From: Pleurocapsa sp. FMAR1
GTDB lineage: Bacteria > Cyanobacteriota > Cyanobacteriia > Cyanobacteriales > Xenococcaceae
NCBI RefSeq assembly: GCF_963665995.1
Contig: NZ_OY762512.1
Location: 3,410,001 to 3,474,000 of the forward strand
DNA: 64,000 nt
Direction of reading: 5' to 3'
Both the position numbers and the translations under genes were made by a program. A model generated the notes under the pieces. The model did not search any database. It was not told the DNA's origin and saw only the letters and a program-made list of their open reading frames with translations. Shown here one piece after another: positions 1 to 8,369 of this stretch; the stretch's first letter is position 1, and each line of letters opens with the position of its first letter.

Positions 1-960
1 AATTCACAAGGGTTATTTGAACTAGCGTCTTCTATTGGCAACTATACGGCGGATCAGGTTGTTGTAGCCACAGGAAGCTATCATCAGGCAAAAGTGCCAA
101 GAATGGCTGAAAAATTTGCGGTCGAGGTAATACAACTGCATTCTTCTGAGTACAAAAACCCCAAATCATTGCCAGAAGGAGAAGTGTTAGTAGTCGGTAG
201 TGGACAATCTGGTTGTCAGATAGCAGAAGACTTACACTTGGCAGGAAGAAAAACTCATCTCTGCGTTGGTGGCGCACCGCGATCGCCTCGCAAATATCGG
301 GGCAAAGATGTTGTAGACTGGTTGGATAAACTAGGGTATTACAATCTGAGTATAGATAAGCACGCCGATCCTGAAAGTGTAAGAAACAAAACTAACCATT
401 ATCTTACAGGTCGCGATGGTGGTCATGAAATAGATTTAAGACAGTTTGCCTTGGAGGGAATGCAGCTATATGGTTCACTCAAAGATATTCAGGGCGATCG
501 CTTAAAATTTAAACCTAACCTAAAGCATAATCTCGATCACGCTGATGATGTAGCCGAAAGCATCAAAAGAACTATTGATGATTACATTGTCAGAAAAGAA
601 ATAGACGCGCCTACCGAAGCAGCCTATCAACCAGTTTGGCAACCAGAAGAAGTTGCACAACTTGACTATAAAAAAAGCAACATCACTTCTGTAATTTGGT
701 GTATTGGCTATCAAACTAACTTTAGCTGGGTTAAAATTCCCGTATTTGATGGCAAAGGTTATCCCAGTCATGATCGCGGTGTCACAAGTGCCAGAGGCTT
801 ATATTTCGTAGGTCTTCCTTGGCTATATACCTGGGGTTCGGGAAGATTTTCGGGCATAGCCAGAGATGCAGAATATCTGTCTGACTATATTGCTAATAGG
901 ATGAAATATGCCTATCCAGGTACATTGCTGGCTGTTAATGAAGCTGCGATCGGCTCTTAA
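1..960 (+). CDS. MSMEG_0569-type flavin-dependent oxidoreductase, 5' partial
   Basis: The reading frame is open from base 1, so the gene starts before the window; the first internal ATG is at 94 and is not the true start. Upstream of it the frame encodes an ATG-like flavoprotein motif (VVVATGSYH). Next comes a second Rossmann motif, GSGQSGCQIAEDL, around codons 63-75 of the visible part, typical of NADPH binding in flavin monooxygenase-like enzymes. A late block (FVGLPWLYTWGSGRF) closes the FAD domain. The gene is first in a same-strand series with the Sll0783 protein, nitrilase, radical SAM and acetyltransferase genes, which is the Nit1 cluster arrangement; that context supports the family assignment. 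The substrate is unknown. A GC-rich repeat, not a gene, follows the stop. Confidence 0.85.
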   Translation, partial: NSQGLFELASSIGNYTADQVVVATGSYHQAKVPRMAEKFAVEVIQLHSSEYKNPKSLPEGEVLVVGSGQSGCQIAEDLHLAGRKTHLCVGGAPRSPRKYRGKDVVDWLDKLGYYNLSIDKHADPESVRNKTNHYLTGRDGGHEIDLRQFALEGMQLYGSLKDIQGDRLKFKPNLKHNLDHADDVAESIKRTIDDYIVRKEIDAPTEAAYQPVWQPEEVAQLDYKKSNITSVIWCIGYQTNFSWVKIPVFDGKGYPSHDRGVTSARGLYFVGLPWLYTWGSGRFSGIARDAEYLSDYIANRMKYAYPGTLLAVNEAAIGS

Positions 961-969
961 TCAATGAAT

Positions 970-1102
970 GTAAGGGCGAATGGTAAGGCAGTTGCGGTGG
1001 GCGGGTTTCCCGACATAAGCAAACTGAGGAAAGACCCCGCGTCGCCGAAGGGCGCAAGGGAATGCTTTCCGATGCCGAACCCGAAGGGCCATTCGCCCCT
1101 AC
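970..1102. repeat. MITE-like intergenic repeat with 14-bp inverted ends
   Basis: A 133-bp GC-rich block sits in an AT-rich intergenic gap. Its ends, GTAAGGGCGAATGG (970-983) and CCATTCGCCCCTAC (1089-1102), are inverted copies with one mismatch. Inside is a hairpin at 1028-1070 with stem GGAAAG/CTTTCC and a core shared with 63786-63828. A minimal version of the ends occurs at 13191-13217. It has no coding capacity of its own and separates two genes of the Nit1 cluster. Confidence 0.7.
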
Positions 1103-1142
1103 CAAGAAATCGTTAATTAAAAAAATTAAAGGAATATAAATT

Positions 1143-1625
1143 ATGCCTGAAGTTACTACCCCCGCACACAAAGCTGGTGATTTCTTTGTCGATTACGAAG
1201 AAAAAGTATTTCCCGATGTTAAAGCTGAACCAGGAGAGAAAGCACTAGTTACCTTTCATACCGTGGCTTTTGAAGGATCGATTGGTTTAGTAAATTTATT
1301 ACAGGCTACTCGTCTAATTCGTAAAGGCTTTGATACCTCGGTGTTGCTTTATGGTCCTGGAGTAACGTTAGGAATACAGCGAGGCTTTCCAAAGATTGGC
1401 GATGAATCTTTTCCTGGACATCAGGCGATGAACAACCAGCTAATCAAAATTATGGAAGAGGGTGCAAAAGTCTATGCCTGTCGCTTTGCCTTGCAAGCAC
1501 TATATGGACATGGTGAACCTTCCCTAATTCCTGGAATCACCCCCATTAATCCTCTAGATGTGCTGGATATAGTCTTAATGCACCGTAGAGATGGCTCATT
1601 TATCCTTGATACTTGGACGATGTAA
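1143..1625 (+). CDS. MSMEG_0572/Sll0783 family nitrogen starvation response protein
   Basis: A 160-residue soluble protein without a signal peptide or membrane segment. Its sequence (for example [19 protein letters not shown] and [15 protein letters not shown]) matches my recollection of the Sll0783/MSMEG_0572 family, which is DsrE-like in length and layout. In Synechocystis the sll0783 cluster is induced by nitrogen starvation and influences polyhydroxybutyrate accumulation; the biochemical activity is not known. The start ATG follows an AAAGGA ribosome-binding site at about 1127-1132. It lies 137 bp upstream of the nitrilase gene, as in other Nit1 clusters. No clear NtcA site (GTA-N8-TAC) was seen just upstream. 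Confidence 0.85.
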   Translation: MPEVTTPAHKAGDFFVDYEEKVFPDVKAEPGEKALVTFHTVAFEGSIGLVNLLQATRLIRKGFDTSVLLYGPGVTLGIQRGFPKIGDESFPGHQAMNNQLIKIMEEGAKVYACRFALQALYGHGEPSLIPGITPINPLDVLDIVLMHRRDGSFILDTWTM

Positions 1626-1632
1626 ATCATTG

Positions 1633-1775
1633 AACATTAAGCATTAAACATTTATCAAAGATTTTGAGATAAAAAACTGTGTTCTTAATAAGAAATTATC
1701 GAAAAAATATTCCATGATAAATGTCTAGTGTTTGACCATGAATGTTAAACGGTAAATGCTAAATGATAAATGTTA
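1633..1775. repeat. AT-rich heptamer-like repeats with inverted copies
   Basis: The gap between the Sll0783-type gene and the nitrilase is filled with variants of AAATGTTAAA and its complement: ATTAAACATTTATC near 1643-1656 and several ATAAATG/AAATGCTAAATG units at 1711-1775. The two groups are in inverted orientation and could pair. The last units overlap the nitrilase start codon. Confidence 0.5.
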
Positions 1776-2791
1776 AAGCTGCTGCTGTACAGATATCTCC
1801 TGTGCTGTATAGCCGAGAAGGAACTACCGAGAAAGTATTAAAGGCGATCGCCAGTGCAGCTAAACAAGGGGTGCAGTTAATTGTTTTCCCTGAAACCTTT
1901 ATTCCCTATTATCCTTATTTTTCTTTTATACAGCCACCAGTGTTGATGGGAAAGGAACACATGAGGCTATATGAGGAAGCGGTAGAAGTTCCTAGTCCTG
2001 TCACCGAGGCGGTGAGTAAGGCAGCTAAAGCTAACTCGATGGTAGTAGTTTTGGGAGTTAACGAACGGGACGGGGGTTCTTTATATAACACTCAATTAAT
2101 CTTTGATGCAGATGGTAGTTTATTACTCAAACGCCGTAAAATCACTCCTACCTACCATGAACGAATGGTTTGGGGACAAGGAGACGGATCGGGATTGCAG
2201 GTATTAGATACGGCTGTGGGGAAAGTGGGTGCTTTAGCCTGTTGGGAACACTATAACCCCCTAGCTAGATATAGCCTGATGGCACAGCAGGAACAAATAC
2301 ATTGCGCGCAATTTCCTGGTTCGATGGTGGGGCAAATCTTTGCCGATCAAACCGAGGTGACGATTAAACATCATGCTTTAGAAGCTGGTTGTTTTGTGGT
2401 TAATTCTACTGGCTGGCTAAGTCCCGAACAAGTTGCTAAGATCTGTCCCGATGAGAATCTGCAACGGGTTTTAACTGGTGGCTGCTACACCACTATTATT
2501 TCTCCCGAAGGTGTTTCCCTGTGTGAACCCATAACAGAAGGAGAAGGAATGGCGATCGCCGATCTGGATTTTTCTTTAATTACCAAACGTAAGCGGATGA
2601 TGGATTCTGTCGGACATTATTCCCGTCCCGATCTATTGCAACTCCAGGTGAATCGAGACTCTCGTAGTGTATGGCAACAAACACCCGCAGATTATGCGAT
2701 CGCCTCAGAAAACGAACCAAATATTAATGGCAAATTACCTACCCCAGAATTACCAAAAATCAACGAACAAAAACCTATAACTAATAATTAA
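1763..2791 (+). CDS. Nit1-type nitrilase (Nit6803 family)
   Basis: A 342-residue carbon-nitrogen hydrolase. The catalytic triad is visible: Glu44 in VFPETF, Lys126 in [12 protein letters not shown] and Cys160 in [11 protein letters not shown]. These enzymes hydrolyse nitriles to the acid and ammonia. The closest well-studied relative is the Synechocystis nitrilase Nit6803 (sll0784), which forms helical oligomers; the physiological nitrile is unknown. Length is normal for the family, and the last 40 residues are low-complexity. The chosen ATG lies inside an AT-rich repeat (AAATGATAAATGTTAAA), so the first few residues may be repeat-derived and a nearby start is possible. The radical SAM gene follows after 33 bp. 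Confidence 0.92.
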   Translation: MINVKAAAVQISPVLYSREGTTEKVLKAIASAAKQGVQLIVFPETFIPYYPYFSFIQPPVLMGKEHMRLYEEAVEVPSPVTEAVSKAAKANSMVVVLGVNERDGGSLYNTQLIFDADGSLLLKRRKITPTYHERMVWGQGDGSGLQVLDTAVGKVGALACWEHYNPLARYSLMAQQEQIHCAQFPGSMVGQIFADQTEVTIKHHALEAGCFVVNSTGWLSPEQVAKICPDENLQRVLTGGCYTTIISPEGVSLCEPITEGEGMAIADLDFSLITKRKRMMDSVGHYSRPDLLQLQVNRDSRSVWQQTPADYAIASENEPNINGKLPTPELPKINEQKPITNN

Positions 2792-2824
2792 CAATTTTAC
2801 GCGCCTTAATCAGCAGCGATCGCA

Positions 2825-3943
2825 ATGAAAAATGAGCAAAAACGCAAATTAATTACAGATCTACAGTCCCAAGGATTAAAACTAGTTGAAGACAGTACAG
2901 GTGCAGCAGGAAGAAAAGGTGGCGCGGGTCCATCAGATCACAAAGCTGTAACAATAGACGGCACAACAGTAATGATACCCATTCACACTAGTGTTGCTGC
3001 TAAATCTAACTATACACTTGCAGATTTTCACAAACGGTCGGTCTATAAGAAATCTTATATTTTAGAAAAGAATGGAGGGGGTATTGCATCGATCCAATTT
3101 CCCAACCAGCCAAAATTTTATAGCCTCAAAACTGCCGAGGGGATACCCTACAGTCACATTGCTTTATTGCATAGTCACAACGTCTTAGCCACAACGGTTT
3201 TACAAACCTGCATTCGCTATAGTAACCGCAATACGGCCTGTCAATTTTGTGCCATCGAACAATCTTTAGCAGCAGGAAAGACGATCGCCCAAAAAACTCC
3301 CGAACAATTAGCAGAAGTGGCAGCAGCAGCAGTTGGGCTTGACGGTATAGAACAGTTAGTAATGACTACAGGTACACCCAATACGACAGATCGAGGGGCA
3401 GCTTATTTAATAGAATGCGCCAAAGCAGTTAAAGCGAGAGTTAATTTACCTATTCAGGCACAGTGCGAACCTCCCGATGATTTTATTTGGTTTAAACGAA
3501 TGAAAGCCTGGGAAATAGATAGCCTGGGAATGCACATTGAGGTAATTGAACCAGAAGTGCGCGATCACATTATGCCAGGAAAAGCTAAGGTATCTCTAGA
3601 TTATTACTTTCAAGCATTTGAGGCAGCAGTAAAAGTCTTTGGTTGGGGACAGGTAAGCACCTATATTCTGGCAGGTTTAGGAGACAGCCTGGAAACCATT
3701 ACTGATACTTGCGATCGCTTAATAAAACTAGGAGTCTATCCCTTTGTTGTTCCTTTTGTTCCCATAACAGGTACGCCATTAGCCAACCATCAACCCCCCA
3801 GCAGCAAATTTATGTATGGGATCTACGAACACGTAGGTGCAATGTTGAATCATGCTGGTATGTCCTCCCAAAATATTAAAGCAGGCTGTGCCAAGTGTGG
3901 TGCTTGTTCTGCACTTTCTACCTTTGAAAATATCAGTTCGTGA
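2825..3943 (+). CDS. MSMEG_0568 family radical SAM protein
   Basis: A 372-residue protein of the family represented by Synechocystis sll0785. An N-terminal GAAGRKGGAGPSDHK segment precedes the cluster-binding cysteines Cys129, Cys139 and Cys142 (CIRYSNRNTACQFC), spaced as in this family. A C-terminal CAKCGAC motif probably binds another metal or cluster. It likely acts in the cytoplasm with the adjacent nitrilase and acetyltransferase on an unknown metabolite, perhaps making the nitrile or its precursor (inference). It is closely spaced after the nitrilase and 49 bp before the acetyltransferase start, suggesting co-transcription. Confidence 0.9.
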   Translation: MKNEQKRKLITDLQSQGLKLVEDSTGAAGRKGGAGPSDHKAVTIDGTTVMIPIHTSVAAKSNYTLADFHKRSVYKKSYILEKNGGGIASIQFPNQPKFYSLKTAEGIPYSHIALLHSHNVLATTVLQTCIRYSNRNTACQFCAIEQSLAAGKTIAQKTPEQLAEVAAAAVGLDGIEQLVMTTGTPNTTDRGAAYLIECAKAVKARVNLPIQAQCEPPDDFIWFKRMKAWEIDSLGMHIEVIEPEVRDHIMPGKAKVSLDYYFQAFEAAVKVFGWGQVSTYILAGLGDSLETITDTCDRLIKLGVYPFVVPFVPITGTPLANHQPPSSKFMYGIYEHVGAMLNHAGMSSQNIKAGCAKCGACSALSTFENISS

Positions 3944-3992
3944 GGGCGATTCGTTTCCAAAAGTTTATTTATATTATTTTTATTTTTTATCA

Positions 3993-4502
3993 ATGAAACA
4001 AGACTATCAATTTAAACTAGCTTTATCTCCAAGTCATATAGAAGCTTACTTTCTACTGAGACAACAAATATTCTGTCAAGAACAAAATATCTTTCAAATG
4101 AGCGATCGCGATGACTATGACTCAATCGCTTATCCTATCGTGGCAATTAACCACGACAATAAAGTTGTCGGAGTTGTCAGGATCTATGAAACCAAACCTG
4201 GACTTTGGTACGGTGGCAGACTTGGGGTACATCCAAATTATCGACGAGGTTGGAAGATTGGTAAAGGACTAATTAATAAGGCTGTGACTACGGCTAATGG
4301 TTGGGGATGCGATCGCTTTTTAGCTACAGTTCAATTATCTAACGTGCGTTTTTTTCAACGTTTGCACTGGAACTCAGTTGATGAAATTAATATCTGCGAT
4401 CGACCCCATCATCTGATGGAGGCTGAACTAGATTTTTATCCGCCTACAAATCAAACTCGTCCTAGTTTACCAATGCAGCTACAACAATTATCCGTTAGCT
4501 GA
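3993..4502 (+). CDS. MSMEG_0567/Sll0786-type GNAT N-acetyltransferase
   Basis: A GNAT-fold acetyltransferase of 169 residues starting MKQDYQF. The open frame extends upstream to 3852 but overlaps the radical SAM gene, so the ATG at 3993 is preferred. The acetyl-CoA loop appears as RLGVHPNYRRGWKIGKGL, followed by the helix LINKAV and a C-terminal FFQRLHW strand, as in sll0786. It would acetylate an amine produced by the Nit1 pathway, substrate unknown. It is the last visible gene of the cluster. Its final 189 bp are duplicated at 5220-5408, beyond the toxin-antitoxin pair. Confidence 0.88.
   Translation: MKQDYQFKLALSPSHIEAYFLLRQQIFCQEQNIFQMSDRDDYDSIAYPIVAINHDNKVVGVVRIYETKPGLWYGGRLGVHPNYRRGWKIGKGLINKAVTTANGWGCDRFLATVQLSNVRFFQRLHWNSVDEINICDRPHHLMEAELDFYPPTNQTRPSLPMQLQQLSVS
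4314..4502 (+). repeat. Direct repeat, copy A (acetyltransferase 3' end)
   Basis: This 189-bp end of the acetyltransferase gene recurs at 5220-5408 in the same orientation with scattered, mostly synonymous differences and the same reading frame. The two copies bracket the HEPN/MNT genes. Identity begins abruptly at CGCTTTTTAGC, next to a GCGATCGC octamer in copy A. Confidence 0.9.
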
Positions 4503-4525
4503 CATCAACTCCTTATCAAATTCAG

Positions 4526-4855
4526 CTAACTAATAAAAATTTCAATTAAACTCAAAAGTTTTGGAAGCTTATTTTGAACTACATCCCAAACGACATCAAG
4601 ATCGATTTGATCGTATTTATGCACAATTACATCTCGCATCCCTGCGATTTCTCGCCACATGATTTCTGGATGACTTTGACGAAACGACTCAGATAATCTT
4701 TTAGTTGCCTCGCCAATAATTGTAATTTGATAGAGGATTGCCGAGATTTTTTCATCGTTAGCTTCTAGCTCTAAAAAGCTGATGCCATCTGAGTAATGTA
4801 AAATACGTTTAATAGCATTAACTATATCAATCAGAGATTCTCTGTCACGCAGCAT
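4526..4855 (-). CDS. hepT: HEPN toxin of HepT/MntA type (DUF86)
   Basis: A 109-residue all-helical protein with the HEPN RNase motif RX4HXY (Arg74, His79, Tyr81 in RDVIVHKY). In HepT/MntA systems HepT is an RNase toxin, and MntA neutralises it by adding AMP units to the Tyr of this motif. Its start overlaps the 3' end of the nucleotidyltransferase gene by 11 bp, so the two are translated from one message with antitoxin first. The pair lies head-to-tail against the Nit1 cluster and is flanked by a duplicated piece of the acetyltransferase gene, indicating insertion. Confidence 0.9.
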   Translation of the reverse strand: MLRDRESLIDIVNAIKRILHYSDGISFLELEANDEKISAILYQITIIGEATKRLSESFRQSHPEIMWREIAGMRDVIVHKYDQIDLDVVWDVVQNKLPKLLSLIEIFIS

Positions 4856-5165
4856 AAATAACTTGTGCAGAGTCTAGAATATTGTTTTTTCTAAGCCAAT
4901 TATCGCTGCGCTCGATCGCTGCTTTAACAATCAAGTCCACCTTTCTATCAAAAATAGCTTCAAGTTCATCTTGCATTTGCAAAGTTTCAGTTAGCCCTCT
5001 TTTTGTATTAGGATCGAAGCTTACCAATACGTCAATATCGCTGGAAACATTGAAATCGTCACGCAAAACAGAGCCAAATAAAGCAAATTCAATAATCTGC
5101 CATTGATTGCAAAATCTTTTAATTTTATCTGAATGTATGTCTATATTTTGAAACTCCATAAACAA
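4845..5165 (-). CDS. mntA: MNT-domain nucleotidyltransferase antitoxin
   Basis: A 106-residue minimal nucleotidyltransferase. The motif GSX10DXD is intact (Gly31, Ser32, Asp43, Asp45 in GSVLRDDFNVSSDID), and a third acidic residue sits in KVDLIV near residue 77. This matches MntA, which AMPylates the partner HEPN toxin. An alternative start two codons in (MEFQN) is possible. The upstream region to 5220 is short and AT-rich and would hold the promoter. Confidence 0.9.
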   Translation of the reverse strand: MFMEFQNIDIHSDKIKRFCNQWQIIEFALFGSVLRDDFNVSSDIDVLVSFDPNTKRGLTETLQMQDELEAIFDRKVDLIVKAAIERSDNWLRKNNILDSAQVIYAA

Positions 5166-5219
5166 CCAAATTCTTAAACATCAGTTCAGTATCATTAGTA
5201 TTATAGGCGATTAAAAGAC

Positions 5220-5408
5220 CGCTTTTTAGCTACAGTTCAATTACCCAACGTGCGCTTTTTTCAAAGATTGCACTGGAACTCAATTGAAGAAATTTCTATT
5301 TGCGATCAACCCCATCATTTAATGGAGGCTGAACTAGATTTTTATCCGCCTACAAATCAAACTCGTCCTAGTTTACCAATGCAGCTACAAAAATTATCAG
5401 TTAGTTAA
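5220..5408 (+). pseudogene. Acetyltransferase 3' fragment (direct repeat copy B)
   Basis: It encodes the last 62 residues of the acetyltransferase in frame (FLATVQLPNVRFFQRLHWNS and onward to a TAA stop), differing from the functional gene mostly at synonymous or conservative positions. There is no start codon or 5' part; homology begins at CGCTTTTTAGC after GGCGATTAAAAGAC. The near-conserved frame suggests it was once the end of a complete gene copy or is a fairly recent duplicate. Confidence 0.88.
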
Positions 5409-5466
5409 CAGCTTCAAGCAACAAGAATTAGTTTAATGCGATCGCTTTTTTTTAGATCGACCCAAA

Positions 5467-7233
5467 TTAAATGCTATCTCTTAAGACTTCGCGGATATAC
5501 TCATAAGCTTTTCTACTCCAATCATTACGAAGATCTCCAAAAGCTTTTTCTGGATCGTGATGTCTATTTTCAGCCGAAGCATAAGCCATAAATAAAACTT
5601 CTAAACCTAATTGTGCTTTCAGTGCCAAATTGATAGCTTCTTGCGGTTCAATATCTTCAGGGTCTACTTTAGTAAGCTCTTTTAACGGATCGTATATTTC
5701 TCTAATAAAAAGATGGCGATGATTAATTTTGATAATAGCTTTACCGTTAAGATGCTCGATATCAAAAAGGTCTTTACCTGGATAACCACTATCAACAAAA
5801 GTAACTGGTAAATTATCTAGTTTTTGTCTTACTTCTTGAGCAGCTTTTTTATCTTTTTTGGGATCGATACCCAAATCTTCTAGCAAGTCTAAAACTATTT
5901 GTTCTTGCTCTTGAGGAAGAAGATTCATTCCTCCTTTGCCTGGAGGTGAATTTATCTCTGCTCTTTGAACGGCATTTTCTGATTCTTCATGAGACTGTAA
6001 TCCTTTTTGTTTCTCTTCATCTTGTTTTATTTGTGTCCAGAAAGCTCGAATATCTTTACGTAAATTTTGAAGAATTGATAGAAACCCTTTCAATTGTTCA
6101 CGAAGTTTAGATACAGGTTCAGCACCACGCTTGACATGACGAACTTGAAAATATTCGTCTAAGGCAGCAGGAAAACTAACTTCGACTCCAATAAAACGAT
6201 CGAGAGACTGTACGCCCTCTGGAAAAAGCTTAGGTATTAGGTTGTAGTAAATCTCTCTACCATTACGGAGAATGCTAACACGTCCTTCGTTTTCATCAAT
6301 ATATAAGCCTTGAAATTCTTTACCTACATTTTTCTGAGGTTTTCCTCCAGCACCAGATTTAGAACGAAATTCTTGAGGATACAGAGTTACAGTAATATGA
6401 ACGTCTTGACCTTCAATATTAATGTTCCCTTCGTCTCTAATAGTTGCTTTTAAATCTTGACCAAAGTTTTCAACAACGCGAGGATTGTAAAGTAAAAACA
6501 GGGGATCGTGTAGTGTAATTTCTTTTTTGTTTAACTCTATGAAAAAGCCATTGTCTATATACTGACGATATGCGCGACTTAAAAACTTATATAAGTTTTG
6601 CATTCGTTGTTGAATCGCCGAACCATACTTACCACCATCAACAAGACGATCTACTTTAGACCATACAACTAGTGTTCCTGATTCAAAAGTTTTATCGGTC
6701 TTTGGATGCTTCATCAAGTCGATGTATTCAGATGGATAACCTTGAATTTTTTCTGCTTCAATCTGAGTCTGTTTACCTTCACTAATCAAATCTAAATCTA
6801 GATACGAGTGATAAAATTCTTCGCTTCCCAAAGGTTGAGTATATACATCAATTCTTTTCGCTTGACTTATTGCAGCAAGCTTCATTCCTACTCCAAAACG
6901 TCCTAAGCCTTCTCGCTGATTGTAACGAGTAGAAAATCCAAGTTTTAAAACCTTGGGTAGTGTTTCGTATTCAATTCCAATACCATTATCTGCAAAAGCG
7001 ATTCGGTCTATTATTTTGGTTGCTTTAGCTTTTTTGCTTCTACTAGTAGTGGTTAATGTTTCATCTTCAAAAGTACAAATGCGAACCATAGTAGATCTAG
7101 CTTCATAAGAATTATCGACTACTTCGCCTACAGCAGTTGCCAGATCGAATCCCGAATCGCGCATACTTTGAATTGCTTTATCAACTTCAATTAGTTCAGA
7201 GGTTGGATTGGTAACAGTTTTTTGTCGATTCAT
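5467..7233 (-). CDS. GHKL (MORC/Hsp90-like) ATPase-domain protein
   Basis: A 588-residue protein with a clear Bergerat ATP-binding fold at the N-terminus: N-box Glu37/Asn41 (GEVVDNSYEA), G1 motif Asp82 to Gly86 (DNGIG), and G2 GRFGVGMK at 111-118. A transducer-like middle domain follows, then a charged, probably coiled-coil stretch around residues 395-440 and an unidentified C-terminal domain with IKINHRHLFI. No kinase or nuclease motif was recognised. Related stand-alone GHKL proteins occur in MORC-like and defence contexts, so a DNA-clamp or anti-phage role is possible but unproven. It lies downstream of a broken sigma-like gene on the same strand, 115 bp away. Confidence 0.75.
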   Translation of the reverse strand: MNRQKTVTNPTSELIEVDKAIQSMRDSGFDLATAVGEVVDNSYEARSTMVRICTFEDETLTTTSRSKKAKATKIIDRIAFADNGIGIEYETLPKVLKLGFSTRYNQREGLGRFGVGMKLAAISQAKRIDVYTQPLGSEEFYHSYLDLDLISEGKQTQIEAEKIQGYPSEYIDLMKHPKTDKTFESGTLVVWSKVDRLVDGGKYGSAIQQRMQNLYKFLSRAYRQYIDNGFFIELNKKEITLHDPLFLLYNPRVVENFGQDLKATIRDEGNINIEGQDVHITVTLYPQEFRSKSGAGGKPQKNVGKEFQGLYIDENEGRVSILRNGREIYYNLIPKLFPEGVQSLDRFIGVEVSFPAALDEYFQVRHVKRGAEPVSKLREQLKGFLSILQNLRKDIRAFWTQIKQDEEKQKGLQSHEESENAVQRAEINSPPGKGGMNLLPQEQEQIVLDLLEDLGIDPKKDKKAAQEVRQKLDNLPVTFVDSGYPGKDLFDIEHLNGKAIIKINHRHLFIREIYDPLKELTKVDPEDIEPQEAINLALKAQLGLEVLFMAYASAENRHHDPEKAFGDLRNDWSRKAYEYIREVLRDSI

Positions 7234-7337
7234 TATCTTTTTTGATTGATAAGTAATAGGAAATAAAAGTTCGGTGCAAATATAAGCATTAGTATGGAGA
7301 TTACACCGAACTAATTTTTTAAGTTTCTAACAGTAGT

Positions 7338-7357
7338 AACTCATATTTTTATGAGTT
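7338..7357. terminator. Hairpin overlapping the sigma-like gene stop
   Basis: A perfect 8-bp stem, AACTCATA/TATGAGTT, with a four-base T loop, covers the stop codon of the minus-strand sigma-like gene. No long U-tract follows on that strand, so it may attenuate rather than terminate. Confidence 0.4.
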
Positions 7358-7846
7358 GGAATCGGTTTGCCAACGTCGAAAAATTCGCTTTCTAGTACGA
7401 CAAATGCGAACGCGAGCTTGTTGTAGTGAAATATTCCAATGTTCGGCAAGATTACGCTCTGTTTTGCCACGCATCAGAAAATCAATTACCAATTTATCTT
7501 TGTTGGTTAACTCTACTCGCTCAAACCAGTCTTTGAATGCCCAAAATTCTTCTACAGCTAGATTCCTACTGTGTCGATTGGGAATATTTTCCGTAGAGAA
7601 AGATTGTAAAATTCCTGGAAGACAAATACGCTGTCGCTTATAAATAGTTTTCTTGGCATTAGCGATCGCATTTCTGACTAGATATTCAGGACGCTTATTA
7701 AGATGAAGGTTCCGCAGTAAATAATCTATCGCTCTATCTATAACTTCAGTATAGTAAAGACCACTATAAAAAGTCTTTTCACTTCAGCGAAGAAGTATCA
7801 ATATTGCATCTGCAACATTTCTACTCATTATTTGACTTGTGTTCAT
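7349..7846 (-). pseudogene. Sigma-70 region 4-like HTH protein with in-frame stop
   Basis: From ATG at 7846 the frame reads MNTSQIMSRNVADAILILLR, hits TGA at 7786-7784 (codon 21), then continues openly for 144 codons to TAA at 7349. The long part has a basic N-terminal half (LVRNAIANAKKTIYKRQRI) and a C-terminal helix-turn-helix (ERNLAEHWNISLQQARVRI), resembling sigma-70 region 4. No good ATG, GTG or TTG start was found just after the TGA. It is therefore either a nonsense-disrupted gene or has a start I could not identify. It precedes the GHKL ATPase gene and could have regulated it. Confidence 0.6.
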
Positions 7847-8168
7847 TATATTTTTAGCTATGATAACTTTTGGTCATGGCATAATGTTTAACTTTTATGG
7901 TCAGGCTTTAAAGTCTAGCATCCTGTTGGTATAGTCGCCATTTGGTCGATTATGCCTGTGCTGCCTGTAAATAAATACAGCTTTTAATTACCTGCTTACT
8001 ATTATAAGGGGTCTAAGTGAGATAGATATTTCACCTAATTAATGTTTAATTGACCTAAGATGAGTTTTTATACCGATCAAAATCTTAAAATTTCAAGATT
8101 CTAACTTTTTATTCAGTGTCGAAGAACTATAATTTGACTATTCTAAGATTAGTCAAAGCAATATTAAT
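7847..8168. other. Intergenic, no gene recognised
   Basis: This AT-rich 322-bp stretch lies between the divergent sigma-like remnant and the Uma2 remnant. I see no open frame with family resemblance, no tRNA-like fold and no strong hairpin; it may contain the promoter of the sigma-like/GHKL pair. Confidence 0.5.
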
Positions 8169-8369
8169 ATGACTTCGGCATTATTAAGTGATTATTTCCA
8201 ACTTCAACTTGAAAATAGCGATCGCAAAAAAAATTTATAACTTCTGGCGTTAGCTGGCAAGCTTATGAATCGCTTATTGCATCATTGGGAAATAGTTCTA
8301 GACATCGTGTATCTTACTTGTCAGAAACTTTAGAAATCATGTCCCCTAGTCGCAGTCATAAGCTGGCTT
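8169..8369 (+). pseudogene. Uma2 family (DUF820) endonuclease-like remnant
   Basis: ATG at 8169 starts MTSALLSDYFQLQLENSD and runs into TAA after the GCGATCGC octamer. A shifted frame then gives TSGVSWQAYESLIASLG and SYLSETLEIMSPSRSHK, the characteristic N-terminal part of Uma2/DUF820 proteins. Homology ends at about 8365, where a transaldolase fragment on the other strand begins. It is frameshifted and lacks the PD-(D/E)XK core, so it is dead. An intact Uma2 gene lies at 16456-17043. Confidence 0.75.

Noticed and set aside
3852-3992. Upstream extension of the acetyltransferase frame
   Set aside because: It overlaps the end of the radical SAM gene and encodes no conserved residues; the ATG at 3993 matches the family start.
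7356-7643. 95-codon plus-strand open frame
   Set aside because: It is the antisense of the sigma-like helix-turn-helix gene, whose minus-strand translation is clearly the meaningful one.
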